Below, piece by piece: positions 26,777 through 35,948 of a DNA stretch of 64,000 nucleotides. Origin of the DNA: Mycobacteroides abscessus ATCC 19977 (GTDB taxonomy: Bacteria; Actinomycetota; Actinomycetes; Mycobacteriales; Mycobacteriaceae); the NCBI RefSeq assembly GCF_000069185.1, contig NC_010397.1:4092001-4156000 (forward strand), in the 5' to 3' direction. The notes below the pieces were generated by a model. That model was given only the letters and a program-made list of their open reading frames with translations. It made no database searches and was not told where the DNA came from. The position numbers were made by a program, and so were the translations under genes. The first letter of the stretch is position 1; every line of letters begins with the position of its first letter.

Positions 26777-28458
26777 GGCCACGTCGACCATTCGTCGTCG
26801 ACGGCGGTCACCTCGCGGCCGTACCGCTGCCGGGCCAGCTCTCGATAACCGCGCATGATCTGATCACCGGCCGGGTCCATCCGAAGCGGCGGTAGCGGCC
26901 CCAGGCGGGTGAGCCCGCCGTCCGCCTGCACCGGTGGTGCCGCGGCCACGAGCGCCAGCTCCCCCTCGACAGGCACTGCCGCAGTCGCGATCGAAGACCA
27001 TGCTCCCTCAACCGGGCGGGGACGATCGTCCCCCAGTTCTGTGGTGAATGCCCCTCGTGCGCTGTGATATTCGATCAATTCACTGACCAGTGCCGCGTTC
27101 TCCCATTCCTTCGCCACGGCGAAGGCGCCCGCCAACAGGGGCGCCGAAACGCATCTGGCCCAGCGCATCCGCGCACCCGCGTCGGAGATCGAATACCGCA
27201 CCGCGTCGACAGCCAATGCCGCCGGCACCTTCAGATCCGCGGCCTGCTTGAGCTTGACCATCGCGCTCCGGTATTCCCGGCTGTCGGGGTCGGCTGACAC
27301 CGTGCCGGTGTTGGGATCCAGCCCCAAATCGGCCAGCGCATCGGCCCGCCAAATGTTGCCCAGTTGATCGTCCAGGCGCGCGTATTGCAGCCAACTGTGC
27401 CGCGGATAGGAGTCCAACAGCTCGCGGGCCTCCGCGACCTTCTCGACCGCTGCGGCGAAATCGCCACGCATGATCGCGATCCAGCTGCGCTGCAGAAGAA
27501 TTCGATGAATATGCAAAGGCTTTTCAATCTCCCGCCAGTGGCGTTCCGCGTGTCCCCAGCATTCGTCGGCCTCGTCCAGCGCGCCAACCCGGAACCGAAT
27601 GAGCCCGAAGTACAACCAGCTGCGCGACACATCATGGGCCCGGACATGCTCGGCGATCGCCGGGTATGCCTGATGGACCAACGTCTGAGTTTCGGCGATG
27701 TCGCCATCGGCCCACCGGGCTGCCGCGCGTTCCAACTGCGCTCGGGCACCGGCCAGCCGCCACCCTCTGGCCCCGGCACGAGCCTCGGCCCGCCGCAGCC
27801 ATGGCTGCGCCTCATCGAGTCTGCCGGTCTCGACACAGAACCGGCCGTACGACAGCGCACCGTGGACAAACAGATGGTCGGATTCGACATCGCCCCGGCG
27901 CGCATACTCATCGAGCAGGCCGAGAACCTCGGTCCACACCGGAACCGAGTCCGCGTACATGTCGTCATCGCATAAGCCCCGGGCAATCAGGATCCTGGCG
28001 TGACAGATGAGGCCGCGATGCTCGCCGGCCAGATCCTCGAAGTCTCCGGCGGTCTCGATCAGTGTCCGCAGGTGCGCCGCGGCACCGGTGTGGTCACCAT
28101 TGGCCGCGGCCAGGCCGGCGGCGAGGAATTCCGTGCGCCGCGTATACCGGCATACCAGGTGGTCGATTTCGCGCTCCGACATGGTGACGCGTCCGGCGAG
28201 GTCTGGCCGGCGCCCGGCACGGATTTCCGTGTAGGCGTCCAGGCACTCGCGGATGCGCCGGATCCCCTCCACCACACCGTCGTAGGCGGTGCGCACCAGG
28301 TAGATCTCGGCGAGTTGAGCCAGCACCTCACAGGCCAGATCATCACGGTCGGCCTCCTCGACCTGTGCGAGCAGCGCGAGCAGGATTTCCTTGGCGGATT
28401 CCTCCTGGGCAGCCAACGCCAAGTGACGGGCGCGCTCTAGATCGCCGATGATCGTCAC
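26773..28458 (-). CDS. TPR-repeat protein, partner of the CHAT protease
   Basis: A 561-residue all-helical protein. TPR-like helix pairs are seen through most of its length, e.g. ALLAQVEEADRDDLACEVLAQL, LAAANGDHTGAAAHLRTL, FGLIRFRVGALDEADECWGHAERHW and SWIAIMRGDFAAAVEKVAEA. No enzyme motif appears. The C-terminus is Pro-rich and disordered (GPLPPLRMDPAGDQ), then REVTAVDDEWSTWP. GTG 28458 is chosen because TACTAT (28470-28465) ends 6 nt upstream, a leaderless promoter; a GTG at 28494 would lie inside the terminator. It overlaps the CHAT gene by 4 bp. It likely senses a trigger or scaffolds the protease. Confidence 0.8.
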   Translation of the reverse strand: MTIIGDLERARHLALAAQEESAKEILLALLAQVEEADRDDLACEVLAQLAEIYLVRTAYDGVVEGIRRIRECLDAYTEIRAGRRPDLAGRVTMSEREIDHLVCRYTRRTEFLAAGLAAANGDHTGAAAHLRTLIETAGDFEDLAGEHRGLICHARILIARGLCDDDMYADSVPVWTEVLGLLDEYARRGDVESDHLFVHGALSYGRFCVETGRLDEAQPWLRRAEARAGARGWRLAGARAQLERAAARWADGDIAETQTLVHQAYPAIAEHVRAHDVSRSWLYFGLIRFRVGALDEADECWGHAERHWREIEKPLHIHRILLQRSWIAIMRGDFAAAVEKVAEARELLDSYPRHSWLQYARLDDQLGNIWRADALADLGLDPNTGTVSADPDSREYRSAMVKLKQAADLKVPAALAVDAVRYSISDAGARMRWARCVSAPLLAGAFAVAKEWENAALVSELIEYHSARGAFTTELGDDRPRPVEGAWSSIATAAVPVEGELALVAAAPPVQADGGLTRLGPLPPLRMDPAGDQIMRGYRELARQRYGREVTAVDDEWSTWP

Positions 28459-28470
28459 CTCCGCATAGTA
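28459..28470 (-). promoter_or_regulatory. Leaderless promoter (-10 TACTAT) of the TPR-CHAT pair
   Basis: TACTAT (28470-28465) is a near-consensus -10 whose first T is the last base of the T-run of the lpqH-like terminator. A 6-nt spacer leads to GTG 28458. Confidence 0.6.
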
Positions 28471-28503
28471 AAAAGCGGCGGGCGCGATACGCACGCCCGC
28501 CGC
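28470..28503 (-). terminator. Intrinsic terminator of the lpqH-like gene
   Basis: Ten-bp perfect stem GCGGCGGGCG (28475-28484) with its complement (28494-28503), 9-nt loop, then TTTTT on the minus strand. It starts 10 bases after the lipoprotein stop. Confidence 0.85.
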
Positions 28504-28513
28504 CGTCGAGATG

Positions 28514-28975
28514 TCAGCCGCAGCTCACCTTGATGGTGAACGGTTTGGTGATCATCCCGGCCATCGGGTTCTTGACGTCGGCACCCGAAGCCTCACCGGT
28601 GATGGTGTAGGTCTTTCCGTCGACCTTGACGTCCGCGGAGCCGACCTTCGCACCCATACCCTCGCTGACTGCCAGCGCCGCGCCGTCGTACACCAATCCC
28701 AACGAGGTCACCTTGGGGGTTGCCTCATCGGTCATGACCACGCCCAGGCCCTGTTGACCGTTGATGGCGGCGCTGGCCACATTGATGTTGCCGCCCTGCT
28801 TGACGCAGGTCACCGACTTCAGGTCCAGACCCGCCAGATCCTTGCCGTCCACCTTCACCTCGGCATTGCTGCCGGAACTTACCTGTGCGGCGCCGGCCGG
28901 CTTATCGTTCGAGCAGCCGACCACCACCGCGCCGGCGGCAAGAAGTCCCATGGCGCCCACGATTACTCGATTCAT
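28514..28975 (-). CDS. LpqH-like (19-kDa antigen family) lipoprotein
   Basis: Exported lipoprotein of 153 residues. Signal peptide MNRVIVGAMGLLAAGAVVVGC with lipobox VVGC, Cys21 lipidated. The mature part has VKVDGKDLAGLDLKSVTCVK and ends FTIKVSCG, the LpqH fold with its conserved Cys pair. Family members are abundant surface lipoproteins, some TLR2 agonists. GAAGGG lies 7 nt before ATG 28975 (or 4 nt before ATG 28978). A strong terminator separates it from the TPR gene 56 bp away, so it is not part of that operon even though it is on the same strand. Confidence 0.88.
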   Translation of the reverse strand: MNRVIVGAMGLLAAGAVVVGCSNDKPAGAAQVSSGSNAEVKVDGKDLAGLDLKSVTCVKQGGNINVASAAINGQQGLGVVMTDEATPKVTSLGLVYDGAALAVSEGMGAKVGSADVKVDGKTYTITGEASGADVKNPMAGMITKPFTIKVSCG

Positions 28976-29095
28976 CATTCGTCCCTTCGTTGTCCGTCGC
29001 CCCGATGGCTCCGTGATGGCTCAAGTGAAGGCGGGCGATTGCGCTACCGATCCCAAGAAATACCGATTACCGCAGGCAGCGCCCTTCCGGGCACC

Positions 29096-29899
29096 ATGGA
29101 CGTCGTGGCACCCCCCGCCCGCCCGCGCGGCACCATCACCCGCGGCACCACCGGTATCAATCGCCTGCGCCGCAGCGACCGCTGGCTCGTTCATCACCCG
29201 GGCGTACAGGCGGCACTCGCGAGCGCCGCTGATCCGCTGGTGGTCGACCTCGGGTACGGCGCCATGCCCAACACCACGCTGGAGCTGGCCGCTCGGCTGC
29301 GCACAGTCCGGTCCGATATCCGGGTGGTCGGGCTGGAGATCGACCCCCAGCGCGTGGTGCCTGCCCGAGACGGGGTCCACTTCGGTCTCGGGGGATTCGA
29401 GTTGGCCGGACTCACGCCGGTTCTGGTGCGCGCGTTCAACGTGTTGCGTCAGTATCCGGAATCGGAAGTGGCACAGGCTTGGGCCACCATGACGGACAGG
29501 CTGGCGCCCGGTGGACTCATCATCGAGGGCACCTGCGACGAAATCGGCCGCCGGTGCGCGTGGCTGCTCCTCGACGCCTCCGGCCCACTGACACTCACCC
29601 TGGCCTGCGACCCGTTCGATATCGACAAGCCCTCCGATCTGGCCGAGCGGCTACCGAAAGCCCTTATCCACCACAATGTTCCGAGCCAACCCATCCACGA
29701 TCTACTCGCCGCCGCCGACAAATACTGGGCAGCCGCCGCACCACATGGCGTTTTCGGCCCTCGCGTCCGCTGGCGCATGATGTTGAAAGCTCTGCGCGAC
29801 AACGGCTTTCCCGTCGAGCAGCAGCGCCGCCAGGTGCGTGATTGCATCCTGACCACACCGTGGTCAGCGGTTGCGCCGGTGACAGGCCCATCGCGCTAG
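29096..29899 (+). CDS. SAM-dependent methyltransferase-like protein
   Basis: A 267-residue protein with class I methyltransferase features: motif I VVDLGYGAMPNTTLELA, motif II IRVVGLEIDPQRV and motif IV-like LAPGGLIIEGTCDEIGRR. The substrate is unknown and the active site is not diagnostic. It begins at ATG 29096 and ends with TAG 29897-29899, whose bases begin the -10 element of the nitrilase gene. It stands divergent from the lpqH-like gene (120 bp), where both promoters must lie. Confidence 0.72.
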   Translation: MDVVAPPARPRGTITRGTTGINRLRRSDRWLVHHPGVQAALASAADPLVVDLGYGAMPNTTLELAARLRTVRSDIRVVGLEIDPQRVVPARDGVHFGLGGFELAGLTPVLVRAFNVLRQYPESEVAQAWATMTDRLAPGGLIIEGTCDEIGRRCAWLLLDASGPLTLTLACDPFDIDKPSDLAERLPKALIHHNVPSQPIHDLLAAADKYWAAAAPHGVFGPRVRWRMMLKALRDNGFPVEQQRRQVRDCILTTPWSAVAPVTGPSR

Positions 29900-29909
29900 G
29901 CTGGGGCCA
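29897..29909 (+). promoter_or_regulatory. Leaderless promoter (-10 TAGGCT) of the nitrilase gene
   Basis: TAGGCT at 29897-29902 begins with the stop codon of the upstream gene and ends 6 nt before ATG 29909. No Shine-Dalgarno sequence is seen. Confidence 0.55.
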
Positions 29910-30697
29910 TGCGGATTGTGTTGGCGCAGATCACCAGCGGTGCCGATCCCACCGAGAACCTGGCGACGGTGGCGGCCACGGTACGCGACGCCGCCGCGCA
30001 GGGCGCTACCCTGATCGTCTTCCCCGAGGCCACCATGTGCCGGTTTGGTGTGCCGCTGGGTCCGGTCGCCCAACCGGTGAACGGCCGCTGGGCCGACGGC
30101 GTCCGCGCCATCGCAGACGAAGCGGGCCTGACCGTCGTGGTCGGGATGTTCACTCCCGCCGGCGACGGCCGCGTTCACAACACCCTGCTGGCCACCGGTC
30201 CCGGTGTGGACACGCACTACAACAAGATCCACCTGTACGACGCGTTTGGCTTCCGCGAATCGGCCACCGTCGCGCCCGGGCACGAGCCGGTTCTCATCAC
30301 CGTCGACGGGGTGGCCGTCGGGCTGACCACGTGCTACGACATCCGCTTCCCGGGGCTGTACACCGACCTGGCGCGCCGCGGTGCCCAGGTGATCACGGTC
30401 AGTGCGTCCTGGGCCGCCGGCACCGGCAAGTGGGACCAGTGGACACTGCTGGCACGGGCCCGGGCCGCGGACTCGACATGCTTCGTAGCAGCGGCCGACC
30501 AGGCCTTACCGGCACTGGAAGCACCCGCTCACGGCTCACCCACGGGGATCGGCGGCAGCCTGCTGGCCTCGCCGACGGGCGAACTCATTGCCCAGGCCGG
30601 CCCGGACCCCGAGCTCATCGTGGCGGATCTGAACCTCGGCGCGGTGGCCGAGACCCGCAAGATCTTGCCGGTCCTTAACTCGTCCTCAGCCGAGTAG
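29909..30697 (+). CDS. Carbon-nitrogen hydrolase (nitrilase superfamily, Rv0480c-like)
   Basis: Amidase-type hydrolase of 262 residues with the Glu-Lys-Cys triad: E40 (VFPEATM), K106 (HYNKIHLYD) and C142 (GLTTCYDIRFPGLY). Family members hydrolyse omega-amides or damaged glutathione-like amides (Nit1/NIT2 branch); the substrate is not decided by sequence. Typical length. It forms a plus-strand pair with the DUF2993 gene 15 bp downstream, as in M. tuberculosis Rv0480c-Rv0479c. Confidence 0.93.
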   Translation: MRIVLAQITSGADPTENLATVAATVRDAAAQGATLIVFPEATMCRFGVPLGPVAQPVNGRWADGVRAIADEAGLTVVVGMFTPAGDGRVHNTLLATGPGVDTHYNKIHLYDAFGFRESATVAPGHEPVLITVDGVAVGLTTCYDIRFPGLYTDLARRGAQVITVSASWAAGTGKWDQWTLLARARAADSTCFVAAADQALPALEAPAHGSPTGIGGSLLASPTGELIAQAGPDPELIVADLNLGAVAETRKILPVLNSSSAE

Positions 30698-30712
30698 GGC
30701 ACAATCGCGCGG

Positions 30713-31654
30713 GTGACGACACCGCCTCAGCCGCCGCCCGGCCCATCCGGATCGACACCTCCCGAGCCTTCTCCCTGGCAGCCGCCCGCCCAGCAGGTTC
30801 CGCCCCCGGCGCACGAGCAGGCGCCGACCCTGCAGAACCCCGTGGCACCGCCGCCGCCCCCGGTCGGACCGCCGCCCGGCGAGCCCGCCGCAGCACCCGA
30901 GCCCGTCTCCCCCCGGAAGGGCCGCGACTACAAGTCGCTGGTGCTCATCGCCGTCATCGTCGTCGCCGTAGCCCTGGCCGCCGTGCTGGGCATCGAGCTG
31001 TACGCGCGCCAGCGCACCAGCAGCGAAGTCAATGCTGCTACCTCGTGCCTGGTGCAGGACGGCGCGACCGCATCCTTCGGCCCGATGCCGCTGGTACTGC
31101 AGTATCTCGGCGATCACATCGACAAGCTCACCATCAAGACAGCCGGCAACCAGATCGCACAGGCCAAGAAGATGACCGTCGCCATCACCGTGCGCGACGT
31201 CTCACTGAAGAAGACAGCCGACTCACTCGGCACCATCGGCCGCCTCGATGTCGAGGTCTCCTGGCCAACCGCCGGCATCACCGAGAGCGCTCGCGCCCTG
31301 GTGCCGGGCATGCTCGGCTCGATGGTCGGCGACGCCACCACGAACGAGTCGACCGGCGAGGTGACGCTGAGCGCCGCCGGCGGACTGGCACAGATCACCA
31401 CCAAACCCGTCATCAAGGACGGCATGGTGACACTGCAATCCGAGAATGTCTCGGCGTTCATCGGGCTTCCCCGCGAGATCATCCAGCCGGCGCTCGACAC
31501 CTTCTCCAAGGGCCTTGTCGGCGGTCAATACCCGATGGGGCTCAAGGCCCAAGAGGTGAAGGTGACCAATGACGGCATCACGGTGAAGTTGTCGAGCACC
31601 AATCAGCCGATGAAGCCGACCAACGAGCCGTGCCTGCAGAATCTGTCGTTCTAG
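30713..31654 (+). CDS. DUF2993 membrane-anchored protein (Rv0479c-like)
   Basis: A 313-residue protein: about 70 residues of Pro-rich cytoplasmic tail, one membrane segment ([20 protein letters not shown]), and an extracytoplasmic domain with [21 protein letters not shown] and a long beta-rich lipid-binding-like (LmeA-type) region. LmeA of this family supports mannan elongation in mycobacteria; whether this one does is unknown. It starts at GTG 30713; a weak -10 CACAAT lies 7 nt upstream. Its TAG stop overlaps that of deoC on the opposite strand (CTAG, 31651-31654). Confidence 0.85.
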   Translation: MTTPPQPPPGPSGSTPPEPSPWQPPAQQVPPPAHEQAPTLQNPVAPPPPPVGPPPGEPAAAPEPVSPRKGRDYKSLVLIAVIVVAVALAAVLGIELYARQRTSSEVNAATSCLVQDGATASFGPMPLVLQYLGDHIDKLTIKTAGNQIAQAKKMTVAITVRDVSLKKTADSLGTIGRLDVEVSWPTAGITESARALVPGMLGSMVGDATTNESTGEVTLSAAGGLAQITTKPVIKDGMVTLQSENVSAFIGLPREIIQPALDTFSKGLVGGQYPMGLKAQEVKVTNDGITVKLSSTNQPMKPTNEPCLQNLSF

Positions 31655-32367
31655 TCGGCGAAGCCGTCCAGAACGATCCTGCTACCCGACAGGCCTAACC
31701 GGGTGGCGCCGGCCTCGAGCATGGCGGCAGCGTCCCGTGCGGTCCGGATTCCGCCGCTCGCCTTCACCTGAAGCCGGTCGCCGACGGTCTCGGCCATGAT
31801 TCGGACGGCCTCCACCGTCGCTCCCCCAGCCGGGTGAAATCCGGTGGAGGTCTTCACGAAATCCGCACCGGCAGCCTCGCTGGCCCGGCAGGCCGCACGG
31901 ACGGCCTCGGGGCCCGAACGCTCCAGCAGCGCGGCAGACTCGATGATGACCTTGAGGGTCGCCGCCGGGACCGCCCGCCGGACCGCCTCGATATCGCCCT
32001 GCACCGCCCCGAAATCGCCGCCCACCGCGGCACCCACGTCGATCACCATGTCGATCTCGTGTGCGCCGGCGGCGACCGCCAGCGCGGCCTCATGCGCCTT
32101 GACAGACGAAAGATGTTTGCCGGACGGGAATCCCACCACCCCAGCGACGAGCAGTCTCTCGACGCCTTCGGGTAGGAGCACGGGCAGCATCGACGGCGAC
32201 ACGCACACCGCGAGCACGCCCAGATCTACCGCCTCCGCAACGAGCGCCCGCACGTCCTCGGGCGTGGCCTCGGGCTTGAGCAGGGTGTGGTCGATGAGTG
32301 CGGCCACTTCCCTGCGTGTCGGCCAAACCGCCGGTGTGCCTACCGAATCCGTCCTGGGCTCCGTCAT
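31651..32367 (-). CDS. deoC: Deoxyribose-phosphate aldolase
   Basis: Class I aldolase of 238 residues splitting 2-deoxyribose-5-phosphate to glyceraldehyde-3-phosphate and acetaldehyde. Motifs: [33 protein letters not shown], Schiff-base Lys in DFVKTSTGF, and [11 protein letters not shown]. The start ATG 32367 begins MTEPRTDS; longer frames run into the divergent gene. The start of the PEP mutase/ICL-family gene lies only 18 bp away on the other strand. Confidence 0.94.
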   Translation of the reverse strand: MTEPRTDSVGTPAVWPTRREVAALIDHTLLKPEATPEDVRALVAEAVDLGVLAVCVSPSMLPVLLPEGVERLLVAGVVGFPSGKHLSSVKAHEAALAVAAGAHEIDMVIDVGAAVGGDFGAVQGDIEAVRRAVPAATLKVIIESAALLERSGPEAVRAACRASEAAGADFVKTSTGFHPAGGATVEAVRIMAETVGDRLQVKASGGIRTARDAAAMLEAGATRLGLSGSRIVLDGFAD

Positions 32368-32372
32368 AGGGC

Positions 32373-32385
32373 TAGCGTCGCATAC

Positions 32386-32386
<1 letters not shown>
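32373..32386 (+). promoter_or_regulatory. Leaderless promoter (-10 TAGCGT) of the PEP mutase/ICL-family gene
   Basis: TAGCGT at 32373-32378 ends 7 nt before ATG 32386, and the 18-bp divergent gap to deoC leaves no room for a ribosome site. Confidence 0.5.
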
Positions 32387-34015
<1,629 letters not shown>

Positions 34016-34402
34016 CTAGATTTCGGGCCCACCCGGGTTGCATTGCGAGGCCGCCATCAAGGCCCCGTCCACTTGAGGACGCCACGGCTCGAGGTTCCAG
34101 CTGGGTTTGTCCGGAATGAACACCCGCCCGTACCAATGGCAGTCAAACTGCATCCGCATACCCGGTGTCTGCGCGTCGGGCGCCAGCGCGACAACCTCTG
34201 CCCACGCGACATCCACGGCGTCGGGTGCGTCATAGGTACGGCCCAGCGGCGTCGGATAGATGCGCAGGGTGCGGCCCAAAGATGTTGTGCCCCAAGACAC
34301 ATGGTCGATAAGAGGTGGCTCGACCGCCGCCGCGGGCACCGCGTTCACCACCAACAGCGCGGTCATCGCGGCGGCCACCGCCGTTACCCGCCGCGATGTC
34401 AA
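34016..34402 (-). CDS. Secreted DUF2599 protein (Rv0477-like)
   Basis: Exported protein of about 128 residues. The N-terminus is a signal peptide (MTSRRVTAVAAAMTALLV then VPAAA), and the mature domain carries DHVSWGTTSLGRTLRIYPT and PSWNLEPWRPQVDGA, the DUF2599 signature, with a single Cys pair (FDCHW; ASQCNPG). The start is uncertain: TTG 34402 gives a good signal peptide, but ATG codons 34501 and 34468 are in frame and would overlap the DUF2516 gene. Function unknown. Position matches Rv0477. Confidence 0.75.
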   Translation of the reverse strand: MTSRRVTAVAAAMTALLVVNAVPAAAVEPPLIDHVSWGTTSLGRTLRIYPTPLGRTYDAPDAVDVAWAEVVALAPDAQTPGMRMQFDCHWYGRVFIPDKPSWNLEPWRPQVDGALMAASQCNPGGPEI

Positions 34403-34424
34403 CGTTTTGCGCGCAACATGCTCG

Positions 34425-34703
34425 TCACCGCGACTTGCCCTGCACTTCAAGCACCCGTGGACGGACATCGACGAAGTACACACCCGCCGCCACCGCGGCA
34501 ATTCCGGCGGTTAACAGCTCCAGCCCCGGGATCAGGGTGAGTACGGCAGCTCCGGCGAGGATGACTACCCACGTGGTCTTGGTCTGCTTCTCAGCCGCCA
34601 CAAACGCATCCGCCGGCTGAATCGCGGCATGGACCAGCGCAACGATCGCCGCGATCAGGGTGATCAGCGAGATCAACGCGAAGACATGAAAGGAAAAAGC
34701 CAC
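34425..34703 (-). CDS. DUF2516 small membrane protein (Rv0476-like)
   Basis: A 92-residue protein with two hydrophobic segments (FALISLITLIAAIVALVHAA and VVILAGAAVLTLIPGLELL) and the family sequence QPADAFVAAEKQTKT between them, ending AAGVYFVDVRPRVLE. The GTG start at 34703 lies inside the hbhA terminator hairpin; TAGGCT (34715-34710) ends 6 nt upstream, so this is a leaderless start. A later start at the TTG of the first segment is possible. Function unknown. Confidence 0.82.
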   Translation of the reverse strand: MAFSFHVFALISLITLIAAIVALVHAAIQPADAFVAAEKQTKTTWVVILAGAAVLTLIPGLELLTAGIAAVAAGVYFVDVRPRVLEVQGKSR

Positions 34704-34734
34704 CCGGTCAGCCTACGTGGCTGACCGGGTGGCT
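34694..34734 (-). terminator. hbhA terminator that overlaps the next gene's promoter and start
   Basis: Arms 34698-34713 and 34719-34734 are perfectly complementary over 16 bp with a 5-nt loop, followed on the minus strand by TTTTT (34698-34694). It lies 18 bases after the hbhA stop. The -10 (34715-34710) and the GTG start (34703) of the DUF2516 gene are within it. Confidence 0.88.
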
Positions 34735-34751
34735 GTTGGAGCTGGAACTGC

Positions 34752-35402
34752 CTACTTCTGGGTGACGGTGCGGGGCGCGGCCTTCTTGGCCGGAGCCTTC
34801 TTGGCCGGGGCGGCCTTCTTGGCAGCAGCCTTCGCCGGCGCAGCCTTCTTGGCCGGGGCAGCCTTTTTGGCGGGGGCCTTCTTGGCCGGGGCGGCCTTCT
34901 TGGCCGGAGTGGCCTTGCCCGAGAGGTCGATACCGACCAGCTTGGCCGCACGCTCGCCCACGGCCCGGGTCTGGCTCGCGACAGTGCCCAGCGCTTGCTC
35001 GGTCAGTTCGGCATAGTTGCCGACCAGCCCCTCGGCACGGGTCACGTTCTCCTCGATGCCGGGGGTGCTGCGGAGACGCTCGATGGCCTCTTCGCCGCGC
35101 TCGGCCAGGTTGTTGTAGATGTCGGTGGCCACCTGCAGGTAGGCCTCGGCCACCTTGCGCAGCTCCTCGGGGGTGAACCGGTCGCGCAGCTCGTTGACGT
35201 CGGTGGGCAGCTCGGCCGACAGCTCGCGCAGGCGGTCGCGGGTCTCGTCCACGCGGGCGCCGGCCTCAGAGGCAGCTTCCTCGGCGCGCTCGCGCAGCTT
35301 CACGACGACGTCGGCAACGGCGGCGAGGGCCAGGTCACCGGCGCCAACGGCCACGTAGAACGGGGTTTTGAGGTCGTCGAACGAGGTGTTCTTCTTGGTC
35401 AT
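34752..35402 (-). CDS. hbhA: Heparin-binding hemagglutinin HbhA
   Basis: Surface adhesin of 216 residues binding heparan sulfate on host cells. Residues 1-110 form a long coiled coil ([40 protein letters not shown]). From about residue 165 a Lys/Ala/Pro-rich tail (AAPAKK and PAKKA units) is the heparin-binding domain, in which methylated lysines are known in M. tuberculosis. AAAGGA lies 7 nt before ATG 35402. The XRE-type regulator upstream, 27 bp away, matches Rv0474-Rv0475. Confidence 0.95.
   Translation of the reverse strand: MTKKNTSFDDLKTPFYVAVGAGDLALAAVADVVVKLRERAEEAASEAGARVDETRDRLRELSAELPTDVNELRDRFTPEELRKVAEAYLQVATDIYNNLAERGEEAIERLRSTPGIEENVTRAEGLVGNYAELTEQALGTVASQTRAVGERAAKLVGIDLSGKATPAKKAAPAKKAPAKKAAPAKKAAPAKAAAKKAAPAKKAPAKKAAPRTVTQK
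34772..34915. repeat. Imperfect Lys/Ala-coding repeat in hbhA
   Basis: Repeated CTTCTTGGCCGG and related segments on the plus strand encode the PAKKA/KKAAP units of HbhA. The units are of mixed length (9-15 bp) and are known to vary among mycobacteria. Confidence 0.8.
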
Positions 35403-35429
35403 GCCAGATTCCTTTCGGGGAGGGGAAAG

Positions 35430-35849
35430 TTATTCAGTTGTCGCCGGGAGTTCGAGGTCGGACTCAGCCACATCCGACTGGGCTTCAGCGTTTTGCTGGA
35501 CGAACGAGCTATAGACGTCCAACAACACCTGCTTCTGCCGCTCGGTGATGAAGGTATCGGCAATGATGGCGTCCCGTACCGGGCTGGCATCACTACGATC
35601 CAAAATGCCGGCACGCACGTACAGCACCTCCGCCGAAACCCTTAGCGCCTTTGCGATTTGATTGAGTACCTCAGCCGACGGACGGCGCAGTCCGCGCTCG
35701 ATCTGACTGAGATACGGGTTGCTCACGCCGGCCTTTTCGGCCAGCTGGCGCACGGAGACCTGCGCGGCCTCACGCTGCGCCCGGATAAAGCCTCCAATAT
35801 CGGAAGCGGCGTTGCTCACCGCCGTGGCGAGGTCTGATTCCTGCGGCAT
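35430..35849 (-). CDS. XRE-family transcriptional regulator (Rv0474-like)
   Basis: A 139-residue regulator with an N-terminal helix-turn-helix: FIRAQREAAQVSVRQLAEKAGVSNPYL then SQIERGLRRPSAEVLNQIAKAL. The C-terminal half is acidic and helical. The start is ATG 35849; TACGGT (35862-35857) ends 7 nt upstream, fitting a leaderless mRNA. A GTG at 35858 is also in frame. It is 27 bp upstream of hbhA, so it probably controls hbhA and itself; an inverted repeat AGTGCT/AGCACT at 35869-35890 is a candidate operator. Confidence 0.87.
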   Translation of the reverse strand: MPQESDLATAVSNAASDIGGFIRAQREAAQVSVRQLAEKAGVSNPYLSQIERGLRRPSAEVLNQIAKALRVSAEVLYVRAGILDRSDASPVRDAIIADTFITERQKQVLLDVYSSFVQQNAEAQSDVAESDLELPATTE

Positions 35850-35856
35850 AACAACC

Positions 35857-35890
35857 ACCGTAAGCTGCAGTGCTAGCTATTGCAAGCACT
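35857..35890 (-). promoter_or_regulatory. Promoter and candidate operator of the XRE regulator gene
   Basis: The -10 TACGGT (35862-35857) lies 7 nt before ATG 35849. AGTGCT (35869-35874) and AGCACT (35885-35890) form an inverted repeat around a 10-nt centre immediately upstream. Confidence 0.4.
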
Positions 35891-35948
35891 TCTGTTAGCG
35901 ATGTGGGGCAACTCACTCCGGCGCGGGAATACGCGGGTCAGGGCCTTT

